The notes under the pieces are model-generated. The model made no database searches and was not told where the DNA came from. It saw nothing but the letters and a program-made list of their open reading frames with translations. Of a stretch of 64,000 nucleotides of DNA, positions 12,390 to 25,314 are shown piece by piece (the first letter of the stretch is position 1; each line of letters begins with the position of its first letter). A program made the translations under genes and the position numbers. The stretch spans positions 120,375,415-120,439,414 of the forward strand of contig NC_089979.1 in NCBI RefSeq assembly GCF_036417845.1, read 5' to 3'. The DNA is from Apteryx mantelli. Taxonomy: Eukaryota; Chordata; Aves; Apterygiformes; Apterygidae.

Positions 12390-13589
12390 TCATGCAACTG
12401 TGGAAATGTTTTCCCTCTTCAGCCTCCTGCTGATAAAAGTTACCAGAGCCCCCAGGGGGATGCACATGGTGGATGCTGCCACCAGCAGCCCAATCACAGC
12501 CAGGGCATAGCCAGGGTAATCCTTCGTCACCAGCTGCCCCTGCAGGCGAAACGAGACTATTAGCGCAGGTGAGTTTGCATGGACCCGCTGAACCCGCCTG
12601 GCCTGCAGTGTTGCCTCTTCAGGTTTTGATGCCCTGCAGTCAGGCAGGGCTCTAGCAAAGCTCTGTGTGCATATTTAAAAAGAAAGCGAGAAACATTTGT
12701 GCTTTGTGGGCTGGAGCAGCTCATGACTGTCCTTGAAGTTTTTTTTCAGTCCAACCTCACCAGCATAAGCTTTGTTACAGTAGCTCTGTTCTTGTTGACA
12801 CAGTACCTTGCTCTAGGTAAATTTACATGATGCAAATACTGGGAACTTTTTTTCCTGAAGTTTTGGTCTATTCCAAGAGAACAGATTTTGGCTTGCCTGT
12901 CTTTCCTTAATGAGACCACTCAGCACTGACCTCTCTGTAAGGTCTTCTCCTTCCTTTCCTGGAACCTGTGGGCTCCTGCTGGTACGCAGTCGTCAAGCCA
13001 GGCCATTTACAGGCACCCAAATTAGTGGTGACATGCAAACAATGTACTTTTATTTTTTTCTACATGCAAGAAACATTTCCACTAAAGATTATGAAACTAG
13101 TAATTACTTATCCAGTAGTAATTGCTCTGCAAAAAATAAGCAGTTCAGCACTTTTGCAAAATTATTTTGGCCATGAATAAAAATGTAGCTGGAAGTTTTG
13201 AAAACAGAAGTGGTTCATGAAAACAGTTTACTTTATTCCAGCAGCAGTTTTGTTGTGCTAAAATATCGCTGATTTTATTCAAAATACTACTATTTGAAAG
13301 TAAATGCTTTTGGTTAAAGGATACTTTTTAAGATAATATTTTGATTTTTTTCAATCAACACTAATAACATTTTTTGTTTGAAGACATCAATTTATAAGAA
13401 TTTTAGAGGGAAATTAGTCCATTTTATAGAACCATCATGTTGCTGCAAAAAGGTCAGGTTTTTCCCTATTTTACATTACCACAGAATTAAAAAATGACAT
13501 TAGTTCCAGCTGCAAACTTTGAAAAGACAGTTTGGTGGAACAATGTAGTTAGGAAGGAACATTCTGTGTCCTTGCAGGGTTTTGTAAAA

Positions 13590-13632
<43 letters not shown>

Positions 13633-16600
13633 GTTTTACCTGTGTGGCATCCCATGCTTGGTATTGCAGTGTTCCTGTGAGGATATAGTCGGTGATGTAA
13701 AATATAAATAGGCTTATAATTAGCAAAGGACTAGCAAAAGCCCACATAATTTTCCAATACCAGCTTGGCTTATGTCCAATCATTATGTGAAGATCTTTCT
13801 CAAATCTGTGTTTAAAAAAAAAAAAAAAGTATTCTTGAGAACAGCTCCATTTGTTCAATCAGTACCTTGACGTGAGTTACTTTACATCCACCTATAGGGT
13901 TAAATAATGCAGGCAGAGAGTGTATTTGACCAGAAGTGAGCAGAAAGAGGTATTGTCTGAAAAACTGGCTCACCTGGATCATACAGTGAGGCTGAAAGCG
14001 AGTGAAAAGATAGCAGGGCTTACAACAGGATCCCAAAATACATATTCTATAGCTAGAATTATATATAGCAGAAAAAAGCCTCCATAGATTTCTCCTTAAA
14101 TAAGTTCAGAGCATTAGTTCTGTAGGCTGACAAAGAAAAGAGATTATGCTTCAGTGGCATGGAGAAATCACACTGCTTGTCTTTGCGGAGTCGAGGCAGT
14201 CTCATCACCGCCTTTGGGCTGTCTTTGAGGAAGTCCTGATCACACAGCAAACCTGGACGCGATTTGAAGGCTTTGAATGTGTCAAGGATGCAATAACAAC
14301 GTAGGTGGCTGCACCTGCGCATTGTTAGCAGACTAACAAAGCAAATATTAAAACTTCCTTTCTTTAAATGCCCTGAGTGCAAACACCTCTCTGTGCTGTG
14401 TAAAACTGTTCCTGATGCCGGCACTCGCTTTTACCCGCAAGCGTTGGCCTGGTGGTTGCTCCCCTGAGGGCACCTGGGGTGACTGCAAGAGCAGCAACAC
14501 GCAAGGGCAGCACCCTTGCCACCAGGCTGGCTGGCAGCAGCCTGGCAGTGCTCCTGTGCTTGTGCTGAATTACTGTGAAAGGAGAAGCAGAGTTTTGGCA
14601 GAAGATGCTCTTTAGACCAAAGACAAGAAAGCGAGTGAGCAGGGAACAGCGTGTACAGCTCATTAGTGCTTCCCTGCCTGCAGAGAAAGTATTTGCGGAG
14701 GGCAAATTAGAAATAACAGTACCAAAGCTAGCAGCCTACAGCTTTTTCCCCTGTATTAAGGACAGATAACCTCTAAATTCAGAGCCGTGGAGGTAGTGCC
14801 CCTTGGGGGCATCCACATTGTCAGGAAAAGGGCCTAATTTCACATGGGCGTAAACCCATTTACTGGATGTAAAGACGGGAGCAGAGCTGTGAGGCCAGGG
14901 CGTTGCAGTGCAGGGGGGGAGGCTTGGGAGCTGCTGCTGGGGCAGGAGGTGCCCAGGCCACCCAGCCTGGGCCTTGCCTCCCCATGTACCCAAAACCCCA
15001 GGAAGGGCCTGCAGGCCAGGGGTGACCTTGATCGTCTGGCTGATATCATAGTATAGGAGAAAAATTTAGTCCAAGGTGGTTATTTTTACTCTTGGCACTG
15101 CTCGTCTTGGCCTATGGTCACATCCCCTCTATCCTGCTTACAATCACGCTATGGAGAAAGGAGGTTTCAAGCTTTTACCTTCTTATCCCGTAAGCGTAAC
15201 ACACCGCAATGGTTTCCACCAGCACAATAAGCAGCAGCGAGAGGGTGGCTGCGTAGTCATTGAATATGTCAAACCAGTAATTTCCGGCCTCCATGGTGAA
15301 AGTCAGGCCAATGACGCAGTTAATTAAACACACAAGGCCTGCATGGATAAAATAGCGAGAGATGCTATCGTTATGCCTGGACAGTGCGTGTATGTAAAAT
15401 GTCATATTATTGAGACTAAAAAGATAGTGAGACTTCTACTGCTTTCTACCAGGGTAATAGTTACAGTTATTAATGAAGATCCTGGCGCAATGGCTGCTGT
15501 AGAAGCAGCCAGGCTGGAGAAAGGGCCTTTGGAGCAGCTCTGCATTAAGTGTCAGTACTGCATGCAACTGACACCCTGAAACCCTGGAAATTATCTCGCA
15601 TCTCGCTCACGGCCATGTTTAAGGAATTGCTGCTGTGTGTGATAGTTCCCTGCGTAGCTCAGCCAGCATTCAGGTGGGGTCTGGGGGGTTAGGTCAGAGT
15701 CTGAGACATACCCAGTAAATCATATTTCAGCACTGTATTTTAGTATTTAGCCACAGGGCAACATGCATGACATCATAGTTTGTTCCTGTTAAAGATCTCC
15801 CCAAAGAGCCAAGGAGCAAGGGGTGCAAAACCACTGGGGAGAAGGAAGATTATTTTTTTGCCCCTTGGCAAAGAACTGGCTCTGTGTGTTTGTGTATATC
15901 CTGGTGTATCCCTGAACTGGTAACCACACCCATGATCTTAGAGCGGCATCATCATAGTACATCCTCATGACACAGTCCCGAAAACTGAGTCCTAGCTAGA
16001 GCTTTGTAAAGTGTATGCGCAGCCACTAGCCACTATTGCTGGGCTACTAAGTTGTGAGCTATTGCTGCTTCAGGGCATGTGGTTCGTGTGCATATTACTG
16101 AATTACTCACTTACTAAAGCGCGTGCCCATACAGAACATGCCTTGTTCTCTGGCTGACGGGTGCAAAGAAAGACTCGAAATGCTTTTTCTGCACTCTTTT
16201 CTCTGCATGAAGGACCCTTTGAATTTTGCATACTGGTAACAGTGGTAAAACAGCTGGTGCGAGTGCAAAACAGAAGTGTCCCTGGCTACAGACATCCTGA
16301 CATTTCTCTTGGCCATTTGATTCAGTAGATACCAGTCTGATGTGTGCTGGGAAGCCCTGTAAATACATAGCCGCTCTTGTCCTAATGCTTTGAGATCTCT
16401 CGATGGAAACTGCTGCCTACAGACATCATTTCTCAAGAGCAGGAAAACACTTCTGGCAACATATTAGATAGCCCCTGCTCTGCTTGAGGACAAAGAGGAA
16501 CATTCAAAGATGGTGGGACACCAGAGCTTTTACGTGTATGTTCTCACCTTGCCTGGCCTGTGTTACTAAGTGGCACCTGCTCACCTGAGATCACCTCCTT

Positions 16601-19600
16601 GGGTAAGTGGGTGGCAATGAACTTGCTATCAGTCAGTGGCGTGAGGATAGCGGCCGTGTTTCCCAGCATGCTCCCTATGCCCAGCATCAACAGCATGCTG
16701 AAGTAGAGCACCGAATACAGCTGCGACACCTCCATGTTTTTGATTGCTTCAGAATAGACTATAAACGCTAGTCCTGTCCCCTGCACAGCCTGCCAGCAAG
16801 GAGAAGAGAACAAAGGAGAGCGTTACGGTCAGTCCTTCACTGGATCACCCATGATTTTAAGCTAAGGAATCATTTCTACAGAGGAGACTGAAATTCTTCC
16901 TAATTTCAATCCCTTTTAGTTGGGGAGATTTCAATCTCTCTTGCTTATTGCAATATTTGTGCTTGGCAGGGCATTAATAGCTGACAGTTTTAGCAAAATC
17001 AAGGCCACCTTTTTTTTCTCTTGTTGACTAGGAGCCTGCTCTTCGAGGAGGTCTATGGATTTCAGTGGGGCTGTTCAGGGACTAAAGTTTTCCTCAGCTT
17101 GAATAGGGACATAAGAGACTGATCCTCCATCATGGGAAAACAAATATGCTCTGGTAGTTCAGCACAACAGAGTAAGCTGAGGTCTTTGCTGGTTTATTCA
17201 AAATATACAGAAGCCGACACAGGTTTGCTTGTAGCAAAAACGTCGGCCCAAAACCCCTGTGACCTTCCCTGACCTGCAGCTGGATTCAGTAATCCAGCTG
17301 CTGCAGGATCTGATCTCGGCCTTTTACTCGCTCTGGGGACTCAACAGCAGGGGGCTGCAGCGAGTCCCAGTTTCGCCGGTGGAAACCCCACGGGGACTTG
17401 GTCAGGAGACACGCGGGGACAGTGCGGCAGCTGAAGTGAAACGCGCAGACTGCTGCTCCACCAACCCGCCTGCAAACTGGCAGATCCGGCGTGCATCAGG
17501 CATACGCAGCCATGGGGCAACCTCTCCCTTGCACGCGGCGCCCATCCTACTCCTCATCTAAATAAGCCACCTACCACCCTCCCGAAATCCCCCGCCAGCC
17601 ACCGGGCTCGCTGCAGCAGGGACAAACCAGCAGCGCAAGCTGTGAGCGCGGGGCACCTGGCACAGCCCGCACCAGGAAAGCCTGTCGTCAGCTAAGCCAG
17701 CGGCACCCGACCCAGCCAGATGTGTGTAAATGTGTCTGCACGGCAGGCCCTGGCCAGATGTTTCCTGGGGTGCAGGAGGAGCCCACATGGCTGCGTGATC
17801 CGCGAATGGAGCCGAGGGCAAGGCGAGGGGGGGGCGACACCACAGCGCTGGTGCGACGCAGCAACTCACTGTGTCCAGCTCCGCTTCCAGGCTGCAGTTT
17901 TTGAGCTGCGGCAGCAGCTCTGCGTACGCGTGCGGGTGGGCAGCCGCGAGGTGGGCCTGCACGGCGCTGAGGTTGTCCGCTGTTAAAGAGCCCTCTTCCA
18001 GGTCAAAGGCGTTCGTCAGCAGCAGTATCACCCTGGGGAAAAGCGAGGGAGCGTAACGCCTCTCTCGGCGGGTGGGGGGCGGCAGAAGGCGCCGCTGGGG
18101 GCAGCGAGGGGCAGGCGAGCGCCGCCGGGGCAGCAGCGCCCAAGGCAGCGAGCACGTTCAGTGATGGCGCTTGGCGGGGGGGGACAGGGACAGGCGTTAC
18201 TGCCTTAGCCAGAGATTCAACCATAGCTTTGCTCAAAACTGTTCAAATTGATGGCTTATATCCACAGAGGAGGAGGAGGAGGAGGAGGAGGAGGCTCGGA
18301 GCATTGCTGCGTTTTATTTCTCCCCCCACGGCTAACCTTCGCGCCGCCAGCACCGGCGAGGCGCTGCCATGCCTTGGCAGCAATACCTGGGTGTTGAGAG
18401 CCAGCTCAGCCCTCGTCGCCTTTAACAGCACCATTATCTTTATCAGAGCGATACCGGGGCGCAGGGCACTGCTCGCGGTGCTGCCTGCTGTTATCTATTT
18501 ACCTGCCTCCTCCCCTCCGCTTATCTCACTCGCAACAGCTTATGGGGGAAAAAAAGCGAGTTAAATCCCAGCTCTTACTTGTTTATGCAGCTTTCGTAAT
18601 TAAACGTCGCCTTAAAGCCGTAGATGGAGAAAGTCACGATGCTGGCGAATATCGACGTGGCGCTGTTGATCAGCGAGACGACGATGGCGTGCCGCTCGCA
18701 GTTGTTGCTCGGCTCGTTGTAGCTGGCGAAGGCGATGAGGCTCCCGAAGCCCAGGCCCAGCGAGAAGAAGATCTGCGTGGCCGCGCTGATCCAGGCTTTG
18801 GGGTTCGCCAGCTGCTCCAGCTGCAAAGCCACGCAGGCCCGTGATGCCACGAGCCCGGCCGCTTGCTCCCACGCACCCGCTTGCTCCCGGCTTCCAGCAA
18901 CCTGCCGCGAGGGGCGCATTTGGATGCCTGCCCTAAGCTACCACTGCGAAAACTTAATGTACAGCATCACTGCTATTTTTTTAAAGACCCACGCGTTCAG
19001 TAACTACGACAGTTTTGTTAAGTTTTTCTGTACCTTCGGTGTAAACATATAAATGAGTCCGTTCACAGCCCCATGAAGTGTTAATCCTCTTATTAGGTAT
19101 ATGATAAGAACGCAGTACGGCAAGGAAGCGGTCACATAGACAACCTGTAGAAAGCAAGGTGGATGCTGAAGACAAATTGTCAGACTATACGCTGATGTAA
19201 AGAATACCTGAGAGCATCTATAGCTATATGTCTTCTACCTATATCTCTCTGTTTTCATTTACTATGCCTAAAACATCAGCATATTCTGCTTGCTATCTTA
19301 CATTAACCTTTAAACACATATTTTCAGATAAATTAAGATTTCTGTTTAAGTTTAGATTCCAGTTTTAGAGAAACAAGTTTTATTAATACTAAAAACCTGT
19401 GCTAAAGCTCTCAGGGTCTTCTCTTTGATTTGAAAAATAATAATTTCAAATGCTCACAGCATTTACAACCTACATTCAGCAGCATCTAGTGGAGTAAAAT
19501 TGGTTTGAAACTGTCTGTAAAGAATTAATTAGTCAAGTTTCACCATCTGTTCAAAGCAAAGCTCATCTGACCCTTGCACGGACTGCGCAGGGTGCCAGGG

Positions 19601-22600
19601 CGAGACCCTGCCGGGACATGCCCGGGGAGCCCCCGACAAGGGCTTATAGCCCTTGGCTTTGTTCCTAGGGCAGGTTCAGCTGGGAGATTCCCCCCCCCCC
19701 CCCAACTTCTGTTGTGCATAAAAAGAAAGCAAAAACACCCAGTAGACCTCAGCTGTATTTTTTTTGTTGCAAAGAAAGCATAGACATCTCCTGACATTGC
19801 TTCAGTGGAGACAGTTTGGCTCTGCTGTAATAGATGGCTGCTCACAGGGCAGTTTAGCCACATGAGCACAGGCTGCTGCATTTAAGGGCTCTTCTGAATT
19901 ATGCAAATTAATTAATTAATTGCAAAATTAGTATCACTTGCTCTTTTAGTTGAGCTTCCTTTAGTTGCAGCACAGCAGCTGCCCACCAGGTTGCAGAGAC
20001 ACTGGGCGTAGCTGCACAGGGGCAGATGCAGTAAGCCCTTGCACCAGCACCAGCACCAGCACCAGCACGCTAATGCGCCCCATGGGGAATTTTTCCAGGT
20101 GCTTCCAGTGTTCACAGGCCCAGGGCTGAGGCAGCTCCTGCTGCCTCCTCTCGGCCAGCAGGAACAACGGATCTCACCGGCAGGCCTGGGAGTTCACGTT
20201 ATTTGTGCAAATAGCCATTTTTTAGAATAAAATAACCCTGGTAGACTGCTGCTTCTCAACACCGTCGAAGGGCAGCGGGCTCTCTGGGCCAAGCGCGTGC
20301 TATGGAAGACGGGGATGTCTTTTATCCACCCGGGCAGGGGGTCCTGAGGCCCTCTGCCTTTCCCCGTTTGCTTTTTCCCTGTCGGCGCCAGCCGAAGCCG
20401 TTCGCGCCGGGGCACACCTTGCCGGTGGACTCGGTGCCGCGGAGGATGCAGAGGTAGACCACGAGCCAGGCGAGCGTCAGGCACAGCGCCTGCTCCCACT
20501 GCAGCCCCCCGCTCGCCTCCAGCGACGGTGCGATGTTGAGGGTCCGCCGGTACCAGAAGTACTGCGTGGGCGACGTCCGCTCGCACTCGGCCTCGTAGCC
20601 CGTGTGGTTGCTGTTCAGCGGGCAGCTGGCCCACGGCAGCGGGTCCTGGCGGCAGCGACGGGGCGCCCGGCGCGGAGGAGGGAACGGAGGCGACGGCGGC
20701 TCCCTTAGCCGGGCTCTGCGGCACCTGGCCCCAGGGCCAACCCTCTCCCCCGGGGCCGACCTCACTCCCCTGGGGCCAATCCTCTGCCTTGGCACTGACC
20801 TGCTCCCCCAGGGCTGACCCTCTCCCCTGGCACCGCCAACCATCTCCCCCAAGGCTGACCTCTCTCCCCTAAGGCCAACCCTCTCCCCCCCCCAGGATTG
20901 ACCCTCTCTGCCGGGGCTGAGCCTCTCCCTCAAAACTGCCAACCCTCTCCTCCCAGGCCAACCCTCTCCCCTAGGACTGACCCTCTCCCCTGGGGTCAGC
21001 CCTCTGCCCCTGGGACTGCCCAGCCTCTCTCCCCTGAGACTAACCCTCTCCGCCCAGGACTGACCCTCTCCCCCGGGACGACCCTTTCCCTGTGGGAGGA
21101 CCCTCTCCCCTGGGACTGCCAAGCCTCTCCCTCCTGAGACTAACCCTCTCCCCCGGGACGTCCCTCTCCCCTGGGACCGACCCTCTCCCCTGGCATGACC
21201 CTCTCCCCGCCACCCACCTGGAAGGAGTGGAAGAGGTACCAGAAGGCCCAGGCATTGATGACGTTGTAGTACATGGAGAGGAAGAAGGACACCACGACAC
21301 TGGCAACGCCTGCGGGCGAGGAGAGAGGCGCTCGCCGAGACCCCCGCGTGGCCTCCCCCCCCCCCAGCCCACGCCATGATGTTGCCCCTTGGGTTTCCAA
21401 GGGCTTTAAGCTCGGAGGCGCCCGGCCGGGCTGGGCCGGGCCGCAGGAAGCAACGCCTTTCCACCCGGTGCTGCGCCCCTCTGCTGCTCTGGTGTGAGGA
21501 GCAACCCCTGCCGCTGGGATGCCATCTCCCAGGACCAAACTGAGTTTTATGCTTTAGCCCCCGGAGGTTGAATATTCAATTTATTGTTTTTTTTTTTTTA
21601 ATGTGTGTAAGCAAATTGGAGATGATTTGGGTAATTTAATAACTTCCTAACGTAGCTCAGATCAGGCACAGCCCAGCCGTTTCCTCCTCTGAACAACAAA
21701 GCGCTTGCTCTACCCAAAATCATCCACCATCCCGCGCACTTAAATAACCCAGCCGAGGACATACCGACCCCGCAGAGGTAGGGACTTATTGTTCTCCAAG
21801 CACCGATGCTGCCTCGCCGCATGCGCTGCCCCACGGCCAGCTCCAGGTACAGCAGCGGCATCCCCTCCACGATCAACATGACGAAATAGGGGATCAAAAA
21901 GCCTCCTGCAAGCGAGAGCAAAGAGGAGGCTGTTCAGTGAACCTGCAGCGTGCAGATGCCGTATTGCCCTCAAAGCGGCCAAACCACGTCCTGAAACCGG
22001 GAGGTTGCTGGGGCTGGTCGCTCACCGGGACATGGCAAAACCCCAAGCAACATCTCACCGGGTTTCGTTTGGGTTTTCCCAGATTCCTGGGCTCGTCGTC
22101 CCTGAGTGAACCCCACAGGGGAGCAGGTGCAAAGCGGACGGGCCATCCAGCAGCCCTGGTCCTGCCAGGGAAATCGCCGTGGCCCTTGGCAGCGCTGGGA
22201 TTTCCTGCGTTAAAATGTGCTGGTGGCGAGCCGGGCGCCGCGGAGCTGCCCAGGGATGTGGGAGTCGGCGTGAGCAATGTACAGGGCCAGGGCTGTTAAA
22301 GGGTAACTAACTGCGAGCCAAAGCTTTCAAAAGCTAATGAAAGAAAGAGGCCAAGGGAAAGATTTACTTCATGTAAATTTTTCACTGGCAGAGCGCAAGT
22401 GTTCAATCAAGAAGTAACAGCAATGTCCACATTGAATATAGAGCATTAAGTAACATATCAAAATCTGGCATGGCTTATAAAACAAAACAAAACACCCTGG
22501 GCTAGCTTGGCTGAGATTTCATCGGTGCAACAAAACCGGGGGGCTTTGCACCGCGAGAGAGGTGAGAGCAGCCATGCAGCTGCCGCCGGCTTTCCTGGCC

Positions 22601-25314
22601 ATGCGAAACCCACAGGAACCCAACAAAGCGGAGCAGCAGAGACCCCGGCGGGCCATGAGGGACGGGGGGAGGGAAGGGAAATGGCCTCCTCCCTGGACAG
22701 CCAAGATGCAGCTCGGCTTGAATTTCTTCTGGAAAAAAATCCTTGTCCTCCACTTTGGGCTTGCTTTAAAAGAGCTGCTGACTGAGTCAAAAGCTGGGGT
22801 TTTGTGAAGGCTTTCCCAGTTCCCTTTTTACAGCACTCCAAAAATATTTATGTAAATATCTCTTATTTAGGATTTAATCTGTGGCATTAACATTCCTCGC
22901 AGAGGGCTCTGTGCAGCGCCACGGAGGAATGCATTCTGCGCAGGAACCAAGGCCAAGGGCTGCAAACCAATGCTGAGAAATAATCCGGTTTCTTTTGGGA
23001 ATTAATTTCCTGCCTCCCACTATAGCTTCATTAACAACGCCTTTGTTAACCTGTTAGGTAACTTCCTATGCTGAATGGGAGCTGCTGGAGGTTTAAGAAC
23101 TCCTGCAGCTGGGTCCCACATGGCGAGAGCTGCGGAGAAGGAGGCAATACGCTGGTAATGGAGAGACAGCAGGTTTTAAAGTCTGTGGATATCTTGTTTG
23201 TTAGACTTACCTGCAATAAGGGCTGTACTGCGCTGCCAGGCAGGACAGGGACTGGCTTTTGCTTTTCTGCAAGGAGGGTGCCAGCGAGCGGTTGCTGGCA
23301 TGCCCCCTAAGCCCTGGGCCTGTCATAGCCAGCTTTTAAGCTCCCAAAACAATGTTTTGTCAGTGTGGGTTTTGCAGACCCTTGGAAAGCCATTAAGTAC
23401 TTTTTCTGAGGGCTTTGAAAGATAATAGAAAAGCAAAGCCTGCTGTCAGGAATTTTAGATTCACAATAGGGAGAGCTGCCTCTCCACAGAGAAATTTAAT
23501 GGGGTACAGAAACAGCGGAGAAACTATTCCTGTTTAAATATGCTTTTCATTTTATTTTAATCATTTTTGGTAATCAGTCATTTTTGGTTATATTCAGAGT
23601 CATTCATTTGGTTATATTCACACTATCTACTACACTAATGATGCCTGATAAGAAGAATATGGCAGGAGATACCATGCAAAAAACCCCAGTGTTTGACTTT
23701 GCTGTCCTTCAGGATGTCTGCCAAGACACAAATGACTGATAGTGAACTAATCGCCTGCAGATATTGCATACAGAAACATTTACGTTATAGGCTTTGTGCT
23801 AGAGTTCAGTATCAGACACGAAGTCTTCACCCTCAGAAGCATCTGCAGAGAAGGATATACACCAATAAATGAAGCACCTTGAACTACCACTTCTGCTCTC
23901 TGAAATGTCTGAAAAAGTTTCAGCCATGGTAGTATCTAGTTTCTATTGTGGTTTCACCCACTGTATTCTCTGGGTTTTTCTGACCCGATGCTGCAGGGTA
24001 GCTCTGATGCGGTCCCAGCTCTGAGCTGGCCTCTCCACAGCCAGCACGCACTGATCCCTACAACACGCGGGTTTAAAAGTAAACTACAAGCCAATGTCCA
24101 TTGCACCAAACAAGCAAAAAGCACTTAAACATCTCGGTGTGTATTTTCTCCTGAAAAGAAGAAAAGGCAGAAGCAGGCAAGAATTAAATGAGGCAGAGGC
24201 TAAACATATCACTTAATTCAACATCATGACAATAGATGCAGCGTAAGAAGCAGAATAAAGCTGAGATGTCTTGGAGGAGCTCTTTATAAGGATTCTTTAA
24301 AAGATGGTCATTAGCCAATGATGTTAGCTGTGTACTAGAAGAGATATTTTTTTTTTTTTTTTAATTAACCTAGTTAACTGACTTGATTTCTAAGGAAGAA
24401 TGTCTGTGGCAGTGGCAGGTATATGGTACAGACATCGTTTTTCTCTAGTTTGGACAGGGGAGAGACTTTCAAAGAGCACTCTTTGAGCCCAAACCAATTT
24501 AATCCCCATGTTCAAAGCTTCCTGTGAGGCTTTAGCTGTGGAACTCCTGTTAATTAAGGAGTTTCAGCCAACTTCAAGGCAGATTTGCAGCCAAGTTATC
24601 ACCTCCTAAAATTTTTTTGGTATAAAAAAGTCATACATTCATGACAGCAGCTTGAATGGCTATGGCTAATCTTTTAAATAAATCAGTGTAAACATCTCCC
24701 CTTCTCCTTAATATATTCAAATCCCCATATGTGAACCTACACAAAACTGAACTAGTTTCTGATGCCTTCAGAGTGTTTCAACAGGAGGAAAAACGTAATA
24801 AATCAATACCATATGGACCTACACCCCCCCCCAACCACCTCCAGCCCTTTTGCAAGTGGGTCCTCCCACTGTTTCATCGCACTTCTGGGAAATGAGTGTT
24901 ACTGTTTTGGGGCAGCTGTCAGGTAAAAACCTTATGCTGAGGAATATGTGAAATAAAACAGCAACATAAGAGATGAGAGATTTATAGCTAGAGCTGGGTG
25001 TATTTATTTTATGTCTCTTGCCGGCATGGTATAAAGAACTTTCCTCCCGACACATACAGACACAAATCTGACCTCCCGCTCTGCCCTGGACCCTGGTAGG
25101 TGGACAGGGTGTTATCACGGACAACATGCTTTGGGGCTTAAAGCTTGCAACACTCCTCCCTAGAGGGAAGCAAGAAACATAAACCTCACTTACCTCCTCC
25201 ATACATCTGACATAAATATGGAAACCTCCATACATTTCCCAGCCCCACGGCATAAGAAATGCAAGCGAAAACAAACTGTAAGGGATTGTCCCATAGCGGC
25301 CGGGATTTCTCCAT
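12390..25314 (-). CDS. SLC6A20: SLC6A20, sodium/chloride-dependent imino-acid transporter (complete, 11 exons)
   Basis: SIT1/XT3, a 12-helix SLC6-family symporter of proline and related imino acids at apical epithelial and brain membranes. Coding exons in transcript order: 25314-25194, 21905-21765, 21309-21218, 20645-20418, 19144-19034, 18820-18579, 18032-17870, 16789-16585, 15338-15179, 13805-13640, 12539-12390. All have GT-AG borders and agreeing phases; the total is 1779 nt = 592 aa, the human length. Start [22 protein letters not shown]1 carries [20 protein letters not shown], the LeuT-fold ion/substrate-binding helix. [17 protein letters not shown] (exon 2) and [18 protein letters not shown] (exon 3) are B0AT-subfamily signatures. 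The long extracellular loop 2 (exon 4) has C126/C139 and the NHT sequon at N131; a second NCS sequon is at N357. The tail ends ENISTVA. No stop or frame break. Convergent with SNRPD1, same strand as LZTFL1. Confidence 0.97.
13593..13629. repeat. A37 homopolymer just beyond the SLC6A20 exon 10 donor
   Basis: A run of 37 A on the + strand. On the SLC6A20 coding strand it is T37 starting about 10 nt after the exon-10 donor (gtaaaacagc then T's). I find no retrogene or SINE body attached to it. A second, shorter A-run (about 15) lies at 13814-13828 as the polypyrimidine tract of the same exon's acceptor. Confidence 0.9.
18266..18294. repeat. (AGG)n trinucleotide repeat in an SLC6A20 exon 6-7 intron
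   Basis: About nine AGG triplets on the + strand (CCT on the transcript), in the 546-bp intron between coding exons 6 and 7. A simple microsatellite; it creates polyarginine/polyleucine frames that are not genes. Confidence 0.9.
20041..20068. repeat. (GCACCA)n hexamer repeat in SLC6A20 intron 4
   Basis: Between four and five copies of a 6-bp GCACCA unit within the 1.27-kb intron between coding exons 4 and 5. Short, near-perfect microsatellite with no apparent function. Confidence 0.85.
20730..21211. repeat. GC-rich minisatellite filling SLC6A20 intron 3
   Basis: The 572-bp intron between coding exons 3 and 4 (20646-21217) is mostly tandem, degenerate units of about 18-25 bp built on 'ctctcccc(t)ggg..tgacc' on the + strand, i.e. 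G-rich 'ggggagagggtc' on the transcript. More than 20 copies of the core CTCTCCC can be followed. Copies vary in spacing and in the linker (ggactga, ggccaa, ggactgcc). The array reaches to within about 10 bp of the exon 3 donor and about 85 bp of the exon 4 acceptor. Because stops are rare in it, it makes a 380-codon open frame running into exon 4 that is an artefact. Confidence 0.9.

Noticed and set aside
13593-13629. A37 run as the tail of a retrogene or SINE
   Set aside because: No gene or SINE body precedes it and no flanking duplication is visible; it abuts an SLC6A20 donor site.
20322-21464. 380-codon minus-strand open frame across SLC6A20 exon 4 and intron 3
   Set aside because: It runs through a low-complexity G-rich minisatellite that rarely makes stops; the real gene splices this intron out with good GT-AG borders and the 592-aa product is complete.
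23560-23640. Short repeated 'cattt..ggttatattca' phrases
   Set aside because: Two imperfect AT-rich copies of about 20 bp, too small and degenerate to call.
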